Shown: positions 29,358-36,231 of the stretch, one piece after another | How the letters are laid out: each line of letters starts with the position of its first letter | Numbering within the stretch: position 1 is the first letter of the stretch | NCBI RefSeq assembly: GCF_022427965.1 | Contig: NZ_JAKTTI010000001.1 | Coordinates: forward strand, 186,001-250,000 | DNA length: 64,000 nt | Source: Fredinandcohnia quinoae | GTDB lineage: Bacteria; Bacillota; Bacilli; Bacillales; Bacillaceae_L | Direction of reading: 5' to 3' | Translations under genes and position numbers: made by a program | Notes under the pieces: model-generated | What the model was told of the DNA's origin: nothing | Database searches by the model: none | The model's input: only the letters and a program-made list of their open reading frames with translations

Positions 29358-29526
29358 AACAACATCATTCGAGGATGTTGTTGCCAACCGCGGAGAAGAC
29401 TTACGTTTCCCCATAAGTTCTTCCTCCGGTTTCTCCTCTCCCTTTGCCTTCTTCCACCTAAAGATTTACTCGTAAATTTTAGATGGATTAGAAGGACCCT
29501 GCAAGTTTTGATTGCAGGGTTTTTTT
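29358..29526 (+). ncRNA. csfG: CsfG sporulation small RNA
   Basis: A 169-nt non-coding segment in the 404-bp gap between rsmD and ylbG, the locus of CsfG, the sporulation-specific sRNA conserved in endospore formers. Four hairpins are visible on the plus strand: 29358-29382 (perfect 9-bp stem AACAACATC/GATGTTGTT), 29387-29430 (about 15 bp, bulged), 29447-29495 (about 20 bp, with G-U pairs), and a terminator at 29496-29520 (ACCCTGCAA/TTGCAGGGT) followed by seven Ts. A pyrimidine-only stretch (TTCTCCTCTCCCTTT, 29431-29445) between hairpins 2 and 3 could pair with Shine-Dalgarno sequences. A forespore-type promoter precedes it. The minus-strand reading as an rsmD leader is less likely because the T-tract is on the plus strand. 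Confidence 0.77.
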
Positions 29527-29541
29527 CTTTCACAGAAAAAT

Positions 29542-29586
29542 AAAAAAAGAGTCGTAAAAGAAACAAATTCCTTTTATAGACTCTTT
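29542..29586 (-). terminator. Terminator of ylbG
   Basis: Outer stem AAAGAGTC/GACTCTTT with a run of Ts on the minus strand, 10 nt after the ylbG stop. It faces the CsfG terminator. Confidence 0.8.
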
Positions 29587-29595
29587 AATTAATTA

Positions 29596-29871
29596 TTATA
29601 ATCCCACTTTATAATCATATTCCTTAGCACGATCTGGTCGTTTATTTTCAAATTCCATTTTTAAAAATGGCTTGTAGGAAGGTTCAACTTTTTTGACATA
29701 AGATAATGCTTTAAGCTTATCAATGATAGATTCTGTATTTTCCATGTCGTTGTAAATAACAACATATTTTAATTTTTTTGAAACATAGTGGATGTTACCA
29801 AACTTACGCAAAAATTTAGCATGTTTTAATGATTGTACCCAAACAATAATACCTTGACGCTTCCCGAACAT
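29596..29871 (-). CDS. ylbG: DUF2129 family protein YlbG
   Basis: Small cytoplasmic protein (91 residues) of the UPF0298/DUF2129 family, function unknown. Recognisable family features are the start [22 protein letters not shown] and YVVIYND near 36-42, ending in [22 protein letters not shown] (each block is conserved in part). The ATG follows AAAGGAG. It lies in the ylbF-ylbG order of B. subtilis, with 138 bp between it and ylbF. Confidence 0.92.
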   Translation of the reverse strand: MFGKRQGIIVWVQSLKHAKFLRKFGNIHYVSKKLKYVVIYNDMENTESIIDKLKALSYVKKVEPSYKPFLKMEFENKRPDRAKEYDYKVGL

Positions 29872-30009
29872 AGTATTTTCTCCTTTAAAAAATCGGTTAC
29901 CAATAGTTTAGCATAACTTGTCATTTTTTCACAATATTAAAAAAGGGGAAAACTAGTAAAGTTCAGAATTAAAAAACATTTACTGTTTATTAAGCTTACG
30001 ATCTACATA

Positions 30010-30456
30010 TTACTTACAACCGCAACTTCCTCCACTTCCACAGCCTCCACCACAACTAGAAATGGAGTCGAAATAAGGATTTCCTGTCGGAACCTTAATA
30101 TATTGAGAGACAGCTCCCCCAATTAGAACACTTATTTGATCCAATAACTGCTGAATTTTCTCTTCTGAATTCTTAAATGCAGCAATTGTATCGTGTATAT
30201 CTAGTTGTCTTTTTAATTCTCTTGTTTCCTTAGTAACTGTTCGGAAATCTGGATGGTATTTTCCGAACCTCTGCACCTCTTCAAATCTATCCTTCATTTT
30301 AAGAAAGTTAGCAATTAATTTCTGTGCCTCTTCATCATTTTGTAATCTATATAAACAGTCTCGATAGTCCTGAACAAGATCAGAATGTAATATCATCGAT
30401 GCTATTTGTTCAGCATCTTCAATAATTTCGATTTTCTCGATTGTTGTTGCAATCAA
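30010..30456 (-). CDS. ylbF: RicF (YlbF), Fe-S-binding RNA-maturation factor
   Basis: Subunit of the RicAFT (YmcA-YlbF-YaaT) complex, which binds iron-sulfur clusters and helps RNase Y process operon mRNAs; in B. subtilis it is needed for competence, biofilm formation and sporulation. The 148-residue protein has the helical YlbF/YmcA domain at about 10-125, with DYRDCLYRLQNDEEAQKLI near 30-48. The C-terminal tail CGGGCGSGGSCGCK has four cysteines within 14 residues, suited to cluster ligation. The TTG start follows GGAGGTG by 7 nt. Confidence 0.93.
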   Translation of the reverse strand: MIATTIEKIEIIEDAEQIASMILHSDLVQDYRDCLYRLQNDEEAQKLIANFLKMKDRFEEVQRFGKYHPDFRTVTKETRELKRQLDIHDTIAAFKNSEEKIQQLLDQISVLIGGAVSQYIKVPTGNPYFDSISSCGGGCGSGGSCGCK

Positions 30457-30528
30457 ATTTCAACACCTCCATTTTAACTATATCATGATTTTCCGATAAT
30501 GGCGATATAATGCATTTTTGATTTCAAT

Positions 30529-30942
30529 CTATTTAATTTCAATATCTATTATTTTACTTAGCGGATATTCTGTTAAGTCATTATGAATGATTTGAATTTT
30601 CAAGTGATGTTCTCCATTTGAAAGTCCCTTTATAATAAAAGCGGCAGTTGAAAATTTATCTACTTTTTTACCATCGATATATACAGCTATATGTCCTTCC
30701 CCATCCTTTTTTGGCCCACCACTTTGTTTAAATGTGAAATTTGGAATGACACACTCTACATAGACATTATTTCCTTTTACACTATGTAAAACGTCAAAAA
30801 CTCGAAAATTATTATTAGGAGTTACCGACAGCCCAAATGTTTCAATACTTTTTCCCATAAAACCTTTCGGAACGGGTTTATCATTTGTGCATCCAGCTAG
30901 TATAGAAATGAATAGAAGGTATAAAATGAAATTCTTTATCAA
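30529..30942 (-). CDS. Putative lipoprotein of unknown function inserted between ylbE and ylbF
   Basis: A 137-residue exported protein with a type II signal peptide: hydrophobic stretch IKNFILYLLFISILAGC, lipobox LAGC, lipidated Cys18. The mature part is beta-rich, ending in GHIAVYIDGKKVDKF, then LSNGEHHLKIQIIHND. That GHxxVYIDGK...GxHxLxIxxxHND pattern recalls small Ig-like domains such as DUF4399/FixH-like proteins, but I cannot assign a family. TTG at 30942 is chosen because AAAGGAG precedes it by 8 nt. The B. subtilis ylb cluster has no gene here, so it is an accessory insertion. Function unknown. Confidence 0.75.
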   Translation of the reverse strand: MIKNFILYLLFISILAGCTNDKPVPKGFMGKSIETFGLSVTPNNNFRVFDVLHSVKGNNVYVECVIPNFTFKQSGGPKKDGEGHIAVYIDGKKVDKFSTAAFIIKGLSNGEHHLKIQIIHNDLTEYPLSKIIDIEIK

Positions 30943-31034
30943 AATGATCACTCCTTTTCAATACTAGTTTTACCTTATTAAGTTACTTTAACACTTCATA
31001 AAGCATAAAGTAGGAGCAATTATTAAATTGCTCC

Positions 31035-31274
31035 TTAGTCACTTTGCCTCATTCCTTGATACATTTGAATCATAAATGAAGCTAATTCTAATGAATGGTT
31101 AAATTGTTGAATTCTATGTGGAAATGTTTTTTGAAAGTATTCTTTAGATGCATGTTCAATTAATTGTATATCCGTTGGGTTTCTCGTTAACTTTCGGTAC
31201 CACATAGGATTTTCACGAATGAATTTTCTCAGCTGTTTGTTATTTTCAATATAGGTATACGTTTCTTTTCTCAT
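31035..31274 (-). CDS. ylbE: YlbE-like protein
   Basis: Small soluble protein (79 residues) of the YlbE family, unknown function. Recognised from position between ylbD and ylbF and features such as LRKFIRENPMWYRKLTRNP near 16-34 and FPHRIQQFNHSLELASFMIQMYQ near 50-72. Tandem ATGs at 31277 and 31274 follow AAGGGGGG; the second has better spacing. It starts 26 nt after the ylbD stop, so the two are probably cotranscribed. Confidence 0.88.
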   Translation of the reverse strand: MRKETYTYIENNKQLRKFIRENPMWYRKLTRNPTDIQLIEHASKEYFQKTFPHRIQQFNHSLELASFMIQMYQGMRQSD

Positions 31275-31300
31275 CATTTTCCCCCCTTCTACTAGAGCTT

Positions 31301-31690
31301 TTAATCCTTTCGGAAGGAAAATGGATGATTGTGTGCCTGATTTAAATTTGAACTTGATGGTTTTTTGAAGGTTTGGAACTGATGGATAACATCTTGTATG
31401 GTTGAAATAGCTGTCCCAACATTTGAAATTTGCTCCTGAACATCATTTATATTAACGTTTTTAATTGTAGAGAAAATTCTCCCCATAAAATCTTCCTTCA
31501 CTTCTGGTGAAGATGTTTCTTTACTTCCCTTATATATTTTCCATTTCTCATCAGCTTCCCCTAACAAATACCAGTCCTCATAAAGCTCTTGCCAATTTTT
31601 TTTGCCACTTCGTACCTCTTGAACTAAGGTAGGATGTTTTTTTACAAATTCTTTAAACTCTTGAATCGAAGGATGCACCTGCTTTTTCAA
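31301..31690 (-). CDS. ylbD: YlbD coat-protein-family protein
   Basis: Protein of 129 residues, YlbD family, annotated in B. subtilis as a putative spore coat component. Family features are HPSIQEFKEFVKKHPTLVQEVR near 5-26 and WQELYEDWYLLGE near 32-44. A Ser/Asn/His-rich tail follows. I chose TTG at 31690, 6 nt after AAAGAGGTG, rather than the GTG overlapping that site. It is cotranscribed with ylbE. Confidence 0.87.
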   Translation of the reverse strand: MKKQVHPSIQEFKEFVKKHPTLVQEVRSGKKNWQELYEDWYLLGEADEKWKIYKGSKETSSPEVKEDFMGRIFSTIKNVNINDVQEQISNVGTAISTIQDVIHQFQTFKKPSSSNLNQAHNHPFSFRKD

Positions 31691-31836
31691 ATAACTCACC
31701 TCTTTATTACGAATCGCCTACTATATTTTATCTACGAATCCCCTTAACGTTCGCCCATTTTCAATTGCCAATATAGAGGAACTGTTGATAAAATGGATTT
31801 TGAATACAAAAAATGGAGACGAGAAGGGAAATACCT

Positions 31837-32346
31837 ATGAAAGATAGAATGAAGCAAAAATTAGAAACTTTTATTAATTCGGCCAATGAAGAAGAACTCC
31901 ATGTAATGGAGCTTGTGATGGATGGTGTTATTCGTAAGCATTCCTGTCAGAACAATTCATATTTAGGCGGATTGCTTCAAGCGCATCGAAATATTATCAA
32001 TGACACAACATACGAAATGACAATTCCAAATACAGAAATTGTTCAAAATGCACTTCAAATTGTTCATGGTGGAATTACAGCAACCCTGCTTGATTCAGCA
32101 ATGGGATCTCTAGTCCATCATATATTACCAGATGATAAGGCTTGTGTTACGACAGAAATGAAGATTAATTATGTTGCACCAGGTATTGGAAAAGAATTAC
32201 GATGTATTGCTACCCTCATCCATAAAGGTTCTAAAATTTGTGTTACTGAAGGAAAAGTATTTCGTGACGATGGTAAATTAATCGCTCATGCTACTGCTAG
32301 CTTTTTTATTATCAACCGGAATTTGGAAGAATTACTTTCGAAGTAA
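31837..32346 (+). CDS. PaaI-family acyl-CoA thioesterase
   Basis: Hotdog-fold thioesterase of about 169 residues. The core runs from SYLGGLLQ near 37 to the catalytic-helix motif VHGGITATLLDSAMGSLVHHILP near 81-103 (HGG followed by the conserved D), then TTEMKINYVAPG and the strand KICVTEGKVFRDDGKLIAHATASF. These are standard for the PaaI/YdiI group, which hydrolyses acyl-CoA esters; the substrate is unknown. The ATG at 31837 follows GAAGGG; an in-frame ATG 24 nt upstream is less well placed. It is transcribed oppositely to ylbD. Confidence 0.87.
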   Translation: MKDRMKQKLETFINSANEEELHVMELVMDGVIRKHSCQNNSYLGGLLQAHRNIINDTTYEMTIPNTEIVQNALQIVHGGITATLLDSAMGSLVHHILPDDKACVTTEMKINYVAPGIGKELRCIATLIHKGSKICVTEGKVFRDDGKLIAHATASFFIINRNLEELLSK

Positions 32347-32364
32347 TCGAATTGGGGTGATAGA

Positions 32365-32766
32365 ATGGTTACCGCAATACTCATTCCGATTATCATTTTA
32401 TATTTTTATTTCTTATCAAAGCGTGAAAATAAAAGCTATGAGCAAAAATGGCTGGAGTTAGAGGATGTTGAAAAAGAAGGGATTATTACTGGCCGGGTTA
32501 TCAGTAAAACAGAAGAGAAACAGAGATTTTACTATCATAAATCTGTTTTTGTAACTGAATTACAATTAAGAAATAATAACATTATTATTAAAGCAAAGCG
32601 GATCGTTCCAATTAAAGAAAACTTTATACCACCAACTATTCAGATTGGTGACTATATTAAGTGTACCGGAAAATGGGAGAAGGAATATTTTCATTTTCTT
32701 CAATATCAAATTATTGATAAACATAATACTAAAGAGCAAAGAAAAGTAATACTCTCCAAAAGTTGA
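32365..32766 (+). CDS. Unknown membrane-anchored protein
   Basis: A 133-residue protein I do not recognise. It has one N-terminal membrane segment (about 2-16, all hydrophobic), followed by a charged soluble domain with alternating beta-like stretches (EGIITGRVISKTE, VFVTELQLR, IIIKAKRIVPI, GDYIKCTGKWEKEYFHFLQYQII), perhaps a small beta-barrel. No catalytic motif is visible. The ATG follows GGGGTGA and lies 18 bp after the thioesterase stop, so the two probably form an operon. Its last four codons and stop lie inside a 16-bp terminator stem-loop. Confidence 0.7.
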   Translation: MVTAILIPIIILYFYFLSKRENKSYEQKWLELEDVEKEGIITGRVISKTEEKQRFYYHKSVFVTELQLRNNNIIIKAKRIVPIKENFIPPTIQIGDYIKCTGKWEKEYFHFLQYQIIDKHNTKEQRKVILSKS

Positions 32767-32780
32767 GTATTACTTTTCTT
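32739..32780. terminator. Bidirectional terminator overlapping a coding end
   Basis: A perfect 16-bp stem (32739-32754 with 32765-32780, core AAAAGTAATACTC/GAGTATTACTTTT) with a 10-nt loop. The left arm and loop encode the end of the upstream plus-strand gene; ylbC ends directly beyond the right arm. Confidence 0.85.
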
Positions 32781-33875
32781 CTATTGTTCCCATTTTTGAA
32801 TAAAATTCTGAGTATAGTATTTTTCATATACTCCGACACCTAAATGGTTGAATTTCCCATTCAATAATGTATCCCGGTGACCCTCACTATTTAACCAACC
32901 TTCTACAGCTGCTATTGCATCTACATATTTTGCAGCAATATTTTCCCCTGCATATTGGTAGATCACCTCACCTTTTGCAAGCCTATCTGCCAATCCACCA
33001 TAGGTTGGTGAGGTATGTGAAAAGTAGTCTTGTGTACTCATATCCTTACTATGATTATATGCCACCTCTGCTACTTTTACATCCCATTCTACAGGTTCAA
33101 GATTATGTCTTATTCTGATAGCATTCGTAATATCTAATATTTGCGCTGTATTCCCTACCTCAACCTCTCTCCACTCATTGTTTGTTAACTTTTTTGGAGT
33201 GACTAGTTTTCCCCGATAGACCATATCATATGGAAGTTGTTTTATTAAAGTCTCTTCATCCATAAAACGAATACTCGAAATTTCGTTTGTAAATGTATCA
33301 ACATACAATTGAATATAGACTTCACCAATCGAAACTAAGGGTCTTGCTTCCATTTCTTCTTCAGTTAGCTCAAAACGATATAGATTTTTTTCTGGAGATA
33401 ATGAGACAACTTGTTTAATAATTCCTTGTTTTTCAATTTCTTCAATGGCTTGTCCTATACGAAATGGATTAACAGCTACCTTATCCCCCATCCCAAATGC
33501 TGTCACTACTCTATCATTTTCAATACCAATTTGAATATAATTTGATAGGTCAGTATTATACACCCACCAGCTATAATCATAGGAGGATTTATCAATTCTA
33601 TTTGGTTTTCCTAGTTTTTCTTCAATTTCGGAACGATTCATTCCAATAAACGAATATAAACCTTCATATTTTTGAATTTTATGTTCATTTTCTTTTAGAC
33701 TAGTGAGATTTGTATCTTTTCCATTCTTTTCAATAACTGTAGGAGTATTCGTGATGCTTTTTGTAAGTTTTGATTTTCCTTGATTACTAGAATACATATA
33801 AATACCGGAAATGATTACCAATAAGAAAATAATGACTATCAATTTTATCGCTTTTAAGGAAATCCCCTCCCCCAA
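32781..33875 (-). CDS. ylbC: CAP-domain protein YlbC
   Basis: Exported or membrane-anchored protein of about 364 residues with one N-terminal hydrophobic segment (about 8-28), a CAP-associated N-terminal domain (about 72-215, beginning GLYSFIGMNRSEIEEKLGKPNRID) and a C-terminal CAP/SCP domain (about 235-364) with the motifs HSKDMSTQDYFSHTSPTYGG, AGENIA and GHRDTLLNGKFNHLGVG. Function unknown; CAP proteins are secreted and often act on the cell surface. The start is uncertain: TTG at 33875 is weakly placed, and the strong GGGGGAGGGG lies downstream of it without a proper start codon. Position matches ylbC. Confidence 0.88.
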   Translation of the reverse strand: MGEGISLKAIKLIVIIFLLVIISGIYMYSSNQGKSKLTKSITNTPTVIEKNGKDTNLTSLKENEHKIQKYEGLYSFIGMNRSEIEEKLGKPNRIDKSSYDYSWWVYNTDLSNYIQIGIENDRVVTAFGMGDKVAVNPFRIGQAIEEIEKQGIIKQVVSLSPEKNLYRFELTEEEMEARPLVSIGEVYIQLYVDTFTNEISSIRFMDEETLIKQLPYDMVYRGKLVTPKKLTNNEWREVEVGNTAQILDITNAIRIRHNLEPVEWDVKVAEVAYNHSKDMSTQDYFSHTSPTYGGLADRLAKGEVIYQYAGENIAAKYVDAIAAVEGWLNSEGHRDTLLNGKFNHLGVGVYEKYYTQNFIQKWEQ

Positions 33876-33950
33876 CTACTTTCATTTCTACTATATATAT
33901 TAATTATTGCTAGTTTTATTCTTCTTTAATGAAGAAAATTCATTAGAAAA

Positions 33951-34028
33951 CTTGGCATTCGCCAAGCCTTTAGCGAATTGCCTTAGTTGCACATATTCGG
34001 ATAAGAAAAGTTTATACTTTCTAATCCG
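33951..34028 (-). other. Tandem hairpins between ylbB and ylbC
   Basis: Downstream of the ylbB terminator the minus strand holds two more hairpins: 34028-33998 (CGGAT/ATCCG with inner A/T pairing) and 33966-33951 (CTTGGC/GCCAAG with GAAT loop, then TTTT). A second pairing, GGCAATTCGC with GCGAATGCC, competes with the last one. They may form a backup terminator or a structured leader of ylbC. Confidence 0.45.
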
Positions 34029-34030
34029 TT

Positions 34031-34054
34031 AAAAAAGACACCTAAGAAGGCGTC
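34031..34054 (-). terminator. Terminator of ylbB
   Basis: Stem GACGCC/GGTGTC (one G-U pair) with a 6-nt loop and six Ts on the minus strand, 10 nt after the ylbB stop. Confidence 0.75.
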
Positions 34055-34064
34055 CTTTTCTCTA

Positions 34065-34499
34065 TTAGTGCTGTGTAAAGTTCTTTTCCGATATTTCACT
34101 TAAGGCTTCTCCAGCACTTTCGTTTGACATTTTATATGTCGCTAAATCTCCTAGTGAGACAATCCCAATTAATTGACCATTCTCAACAACAGGTAATCGT
34201 CGGATTTGGTGTTTAGCCATAAGCGTAGATGCTTCCTCAAGAGACATTTCAGGTGAGCAAGTAATTAGCTCTTCACTCATAACATTCGTAACTTGGTTTG
34301 ATCCAGCTCTTTTTTCTGCAATCCCACGTACGACTAAATCTCGATCAGTTATCATTCCAATCAATTGTTCATTTCCATCATCGATAATTGGAATAGCACC
34401 TACATTCAATTCTTTCATTTTAACTGCAACCTCATATACATTATCAAGGGGTGTACAACTTTCTACATCAGTACTCATTACATCACGAACAGTTTCCAT
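34065..34499 (-). CDS. ylbB: CBS-domain protein YlbB
   Basis: Cytoplasmic protein of 144 residues made of two CBS domains, which usually bind adenine nucleotides and sense energy state. Repeat 1 has VRDVMSTDVESCTPLDNVYEVAVKMKE and IGMITDRDLVVRG; repeat 2 has VTNVMSEELITCSPEMSLEEASTLMAKH and LIGIVSLGDLATY. There is no attached effector domain, so its partner is unknown. The ATG follows GGGAGGT. It is in its B. subtilis position, next to ylbC. Confidence 0.92.
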   Translation of the reverse strand: METVRDVMSTDVESCTPLDNVYEVAVKMKELNVGAIPIIDDGNEQLIGMITDRDLVVRGIAEKRAGSNQVTNVMSEELITCSPEMSLEEASTLMAKHQIRRLPVVENGQLIGIVSLGDLATYKMSNESAGEALSEISEKNFTQH

Positions 34500-34520
34500 T
34501 GTTACCTCCCGTATATAGAC

Positions 34521-35141
34521 TTATTTACCAATAAACATTTGTGTCCAATAATGTTTCTTTGACCCACCTGGGGAATATCCAACACCAATATGCGTTACAT
34601 CACTCTTTAAAATATTTGCTCGATGTCCAGGACTATTCATCCAAGCATTAACAACCTCTTGAGGAGTTCTTTGACCAGCGGCAATATTTTCTGCTGCAGT
34701 ACGATACGTAACACCAAAATTTTTCATCATAGTAAATGGTGAGCCATAAGTTGGTGATGTGTGAGAGAAATAGTTACGGTCTCTCATATCTACTGATTTG
34801 TAACGCGCAACTCGTGACAATTGCCAATCAGCTTTTAATGCTGGTAACCCATATTTAGCTCGTTGCTGATTGGTTAATTGGATGACTTGGTTTTCAATGC
34901 TTTTTACATTATCCAGTACTGGTATCGTTACCTTTTGACCTGGGTAAATGAGCGCTGGATTAGTAAACTGTGGATTAGCTTGTATAATCTCTGATAATCC
35001 AACCTGATATTTAACCGCTATCTTCCATAATGAATCCCCACGCTGAACAGTATATGTAGTTGTACCTTGTCCATGAACTAGTAATGGACTACCAACCATT
35101 AAAAGAACAGCTACGATAATCATAAGTAATCGTTTTTTCAT
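34521..35141 (-). CDS. Secreted LysM-CAP domain protein
   Basis: Exported protein of 206 residues: signal peptide (about 1-25, ending VHGQG), a peptidoglycan-binding LysM domain at about 29-75 (YTVQRGDSLWKIAVKYQVGL, then NPALIYPGQKVTIP), and a CAP domain at about 85-206 with HTSPTYGSPF, AAENIAAGQ and NSPGHRANILKSDVTHIGVGY. This resembles the YkwD/SafA-type wall-bound or spore-coat CAP proteins of Bacillus. The ATG at 35141 follows GGAGGG by 8 nt. It lies beside ylbB, so two CAP proteins flank that gene. Confidence 0.88.
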   Translation of the reverse strand: MKKRLLMIIVAVLLMVGSPLLVHGQGTTTYTVQRGDSLWKIAVKYQVGLSEIIQANPQFTNPALIYPGQKVTIPVLDNVKSIENQVIQLTNQQRAKYGLPALKADWQLSRVARYKSVDMRDRNYFSHTSPTYGSPFTMMKNFGVTYRTAAENIAAGQRTPQEVVNAWMNSPGHRANILKSDVTHIGVGYSPGGSKKHYWTQMFIGK

Positions 35142-35364
35142 CAAATTGTCCCTCCTTTCGTCTATAGTTTGACCAAATAATCAAAAATCTCCCCTTAAAA
35201 GAAAAATATATTTTTTATGTATGAAGTTTGAAATATTCTATACTAATATTTTCAAGATTATGGCATATTCATAACAATTCTCGTGTTAACGTTGCAACTT
35301 AGCAATTTTCGTACTATTATAAAACAGAGACCATTTAAGTTGTTAATATAGTAGGAGGGTTTTT

Positions 35365-35730
35365 ATGAGATTTGAAAATACAGGGATTGAAAACTTAACA
35401 ATCGAACTTTCTAAGTTAACTCACATCATGAAGGAAGAAGGTTTGGTTTTTGCGGGTCAGTGGGATTATGATCGAGTTACATACGACCGTAAATTTGTAA
35501 TAAAAGATGAGACATTTTATCTTCGTGTACAAGGTTATGCGATTGAAGGCGAAGTTGAAGAAAACGGTAAATATGCTGTTATTAAATTGATTACACCTAT
35601 TTTAGGAAAACATTATTACCCACATGGTGTTGAATATGGCGAGGATGAAAACTTTCCTAAATCACTTATCGAACAATGCAACCGCATTTTAGCAAAAGTC
35701 AAAGAAAATATTTCAGCATTCTCTGCATAA
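35365..35730 (+). CDS. YugN-like family protein
   Basis: Soluble protein of 121 residues in the YugN-like family, unknown function. The middle of the protein closely follows B. subtilis YugN: AGQWDYDRVTYDRKFVI near 30-46, FYLRVQGYAIEGEV near 51-64, and ITPILGKHYYPHGVEYGED near 77-95. The ATG follows TAGGAGGG. It is monocistronic and ends at a strong bidirectional terminator. In B. subtilis yugN is elsewhere, so this is either the relocated gene or a paralogue. Confidence 0.88.
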   Translation: MRFENTGIENLTIELSKLTHIMKEEGLVFAGQWDYDRVTYDRKFVIKDETFYLRVQGYAIEGEVEENGKYAVIKLITPILGKHYYPHGVEYGEDENFPKSLIEQCNRILAKVKENISAFSA

Positions 35731-35756
35731 AAAAACTCGCCTGTGGCGAGTTTTTT
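35731..35756. terminator. Bidirectional terminator after the YugN-like gene
   Basis: Perfect 11-bp stem AAAAACTCGCC/GGCGAGTTTTT with a 3-nt loop, between two convergent genes. Confidence 0.92.
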
Positions 35757-36105
35757 AATTAGGAGTGTTACTTAGTTCTTCTACAGAAATTTTCACACTT
35801 AGAAGCCTAATTCCTGTCATTGCTTTTATTTCCTGAATGATTGTTTTTTGGATATGTTCACAAGTCTTTATTATTTTCATACCAACCTGTAGTGCAATTT
35901 TAATTTCTAATTGTAATTCATTTTCCTGATTGATAATCATAATACCATTTTTATGATAATTTCTATTTATTAACCCAACCACACCATCTCTTATACTAGT
36001 AGAAATCTTAATTCCATCCATCTCATCAATACAAATACTTGTAATCATCGCTAAGACTTCATTTTTAATATATAGTGTTCCATGTTCAAGCACTTTATTA
36101 ACCAA
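35755..36105 (-). CDS. Asp23/Gls24 family envelope stress protein
   Basis: Small Asp23/Gls24-family protein, 116 residues from the TTG at 36105, which follows AAAGGAG by 8 nt. The frame stays open to a GTG at 36231, but that part is unlike the family. The Asp23 pattern is visible: GTLYIKNEVLAMITSICIDEMDGIKIS, a short Gly-Asn hinge, IQNELQLEIKIALQVGMKI-like strand, then HIQKTIIQEIKAMTGIRLLSVKISVEEL. Relatives YloU, YqhY and AmaP-associated proteins act in membrane lipid balance or cell-wall stress. This one follows a GNAT gene and has no obvious partner. Confidence 0.75.
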   Translation of the reverse strand: MVNKVLEHGTLYIKNEVLAMITSICIDEMDGIKISTSIRDGVVGLINRNYHKNGIMIINQENELQLEIKIALQVGMKIIKTCEHIQKTIIQEIKAMTGIRLLSVKISVEELSNTPN

Positions 36106-36231
36106 TGACAACACTCCTTTACTGTTCAAACGAGTTTCGTGTAATGATTTATTAACTAGTTTATGCAAGAATATAGAATTGGGCACAAACCTATTTGGAA
36201 TAAATAACAATGAAGTAAGGAGGCTTCCCAC

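Noticed and set aside
28646-29526. Reading the structured region upstream of rsmD as a minus-strand rsmD (ylbH) leader
   Set aside because: The terminator T-tract and the forespore-type promoter are on the plus strand, and ylbG has its own terminator. It is kept as an alternative that RNA data could decide.
29262-29566. Open frames on both strands across the CsfG region (93 and 76 codons)
   Set aside because: They follow the hairpins and terminator of the sRNA, have odd Arg- or Leu-rich composition and no ribosome sites.
36106-36231. A longer start for the Asp23-family protein (GTG at 36231)
   Set aside because: The extra 42 residues do not look like the family and lack a ribosome site; AAAGGAG before TTG 36105 is far better.
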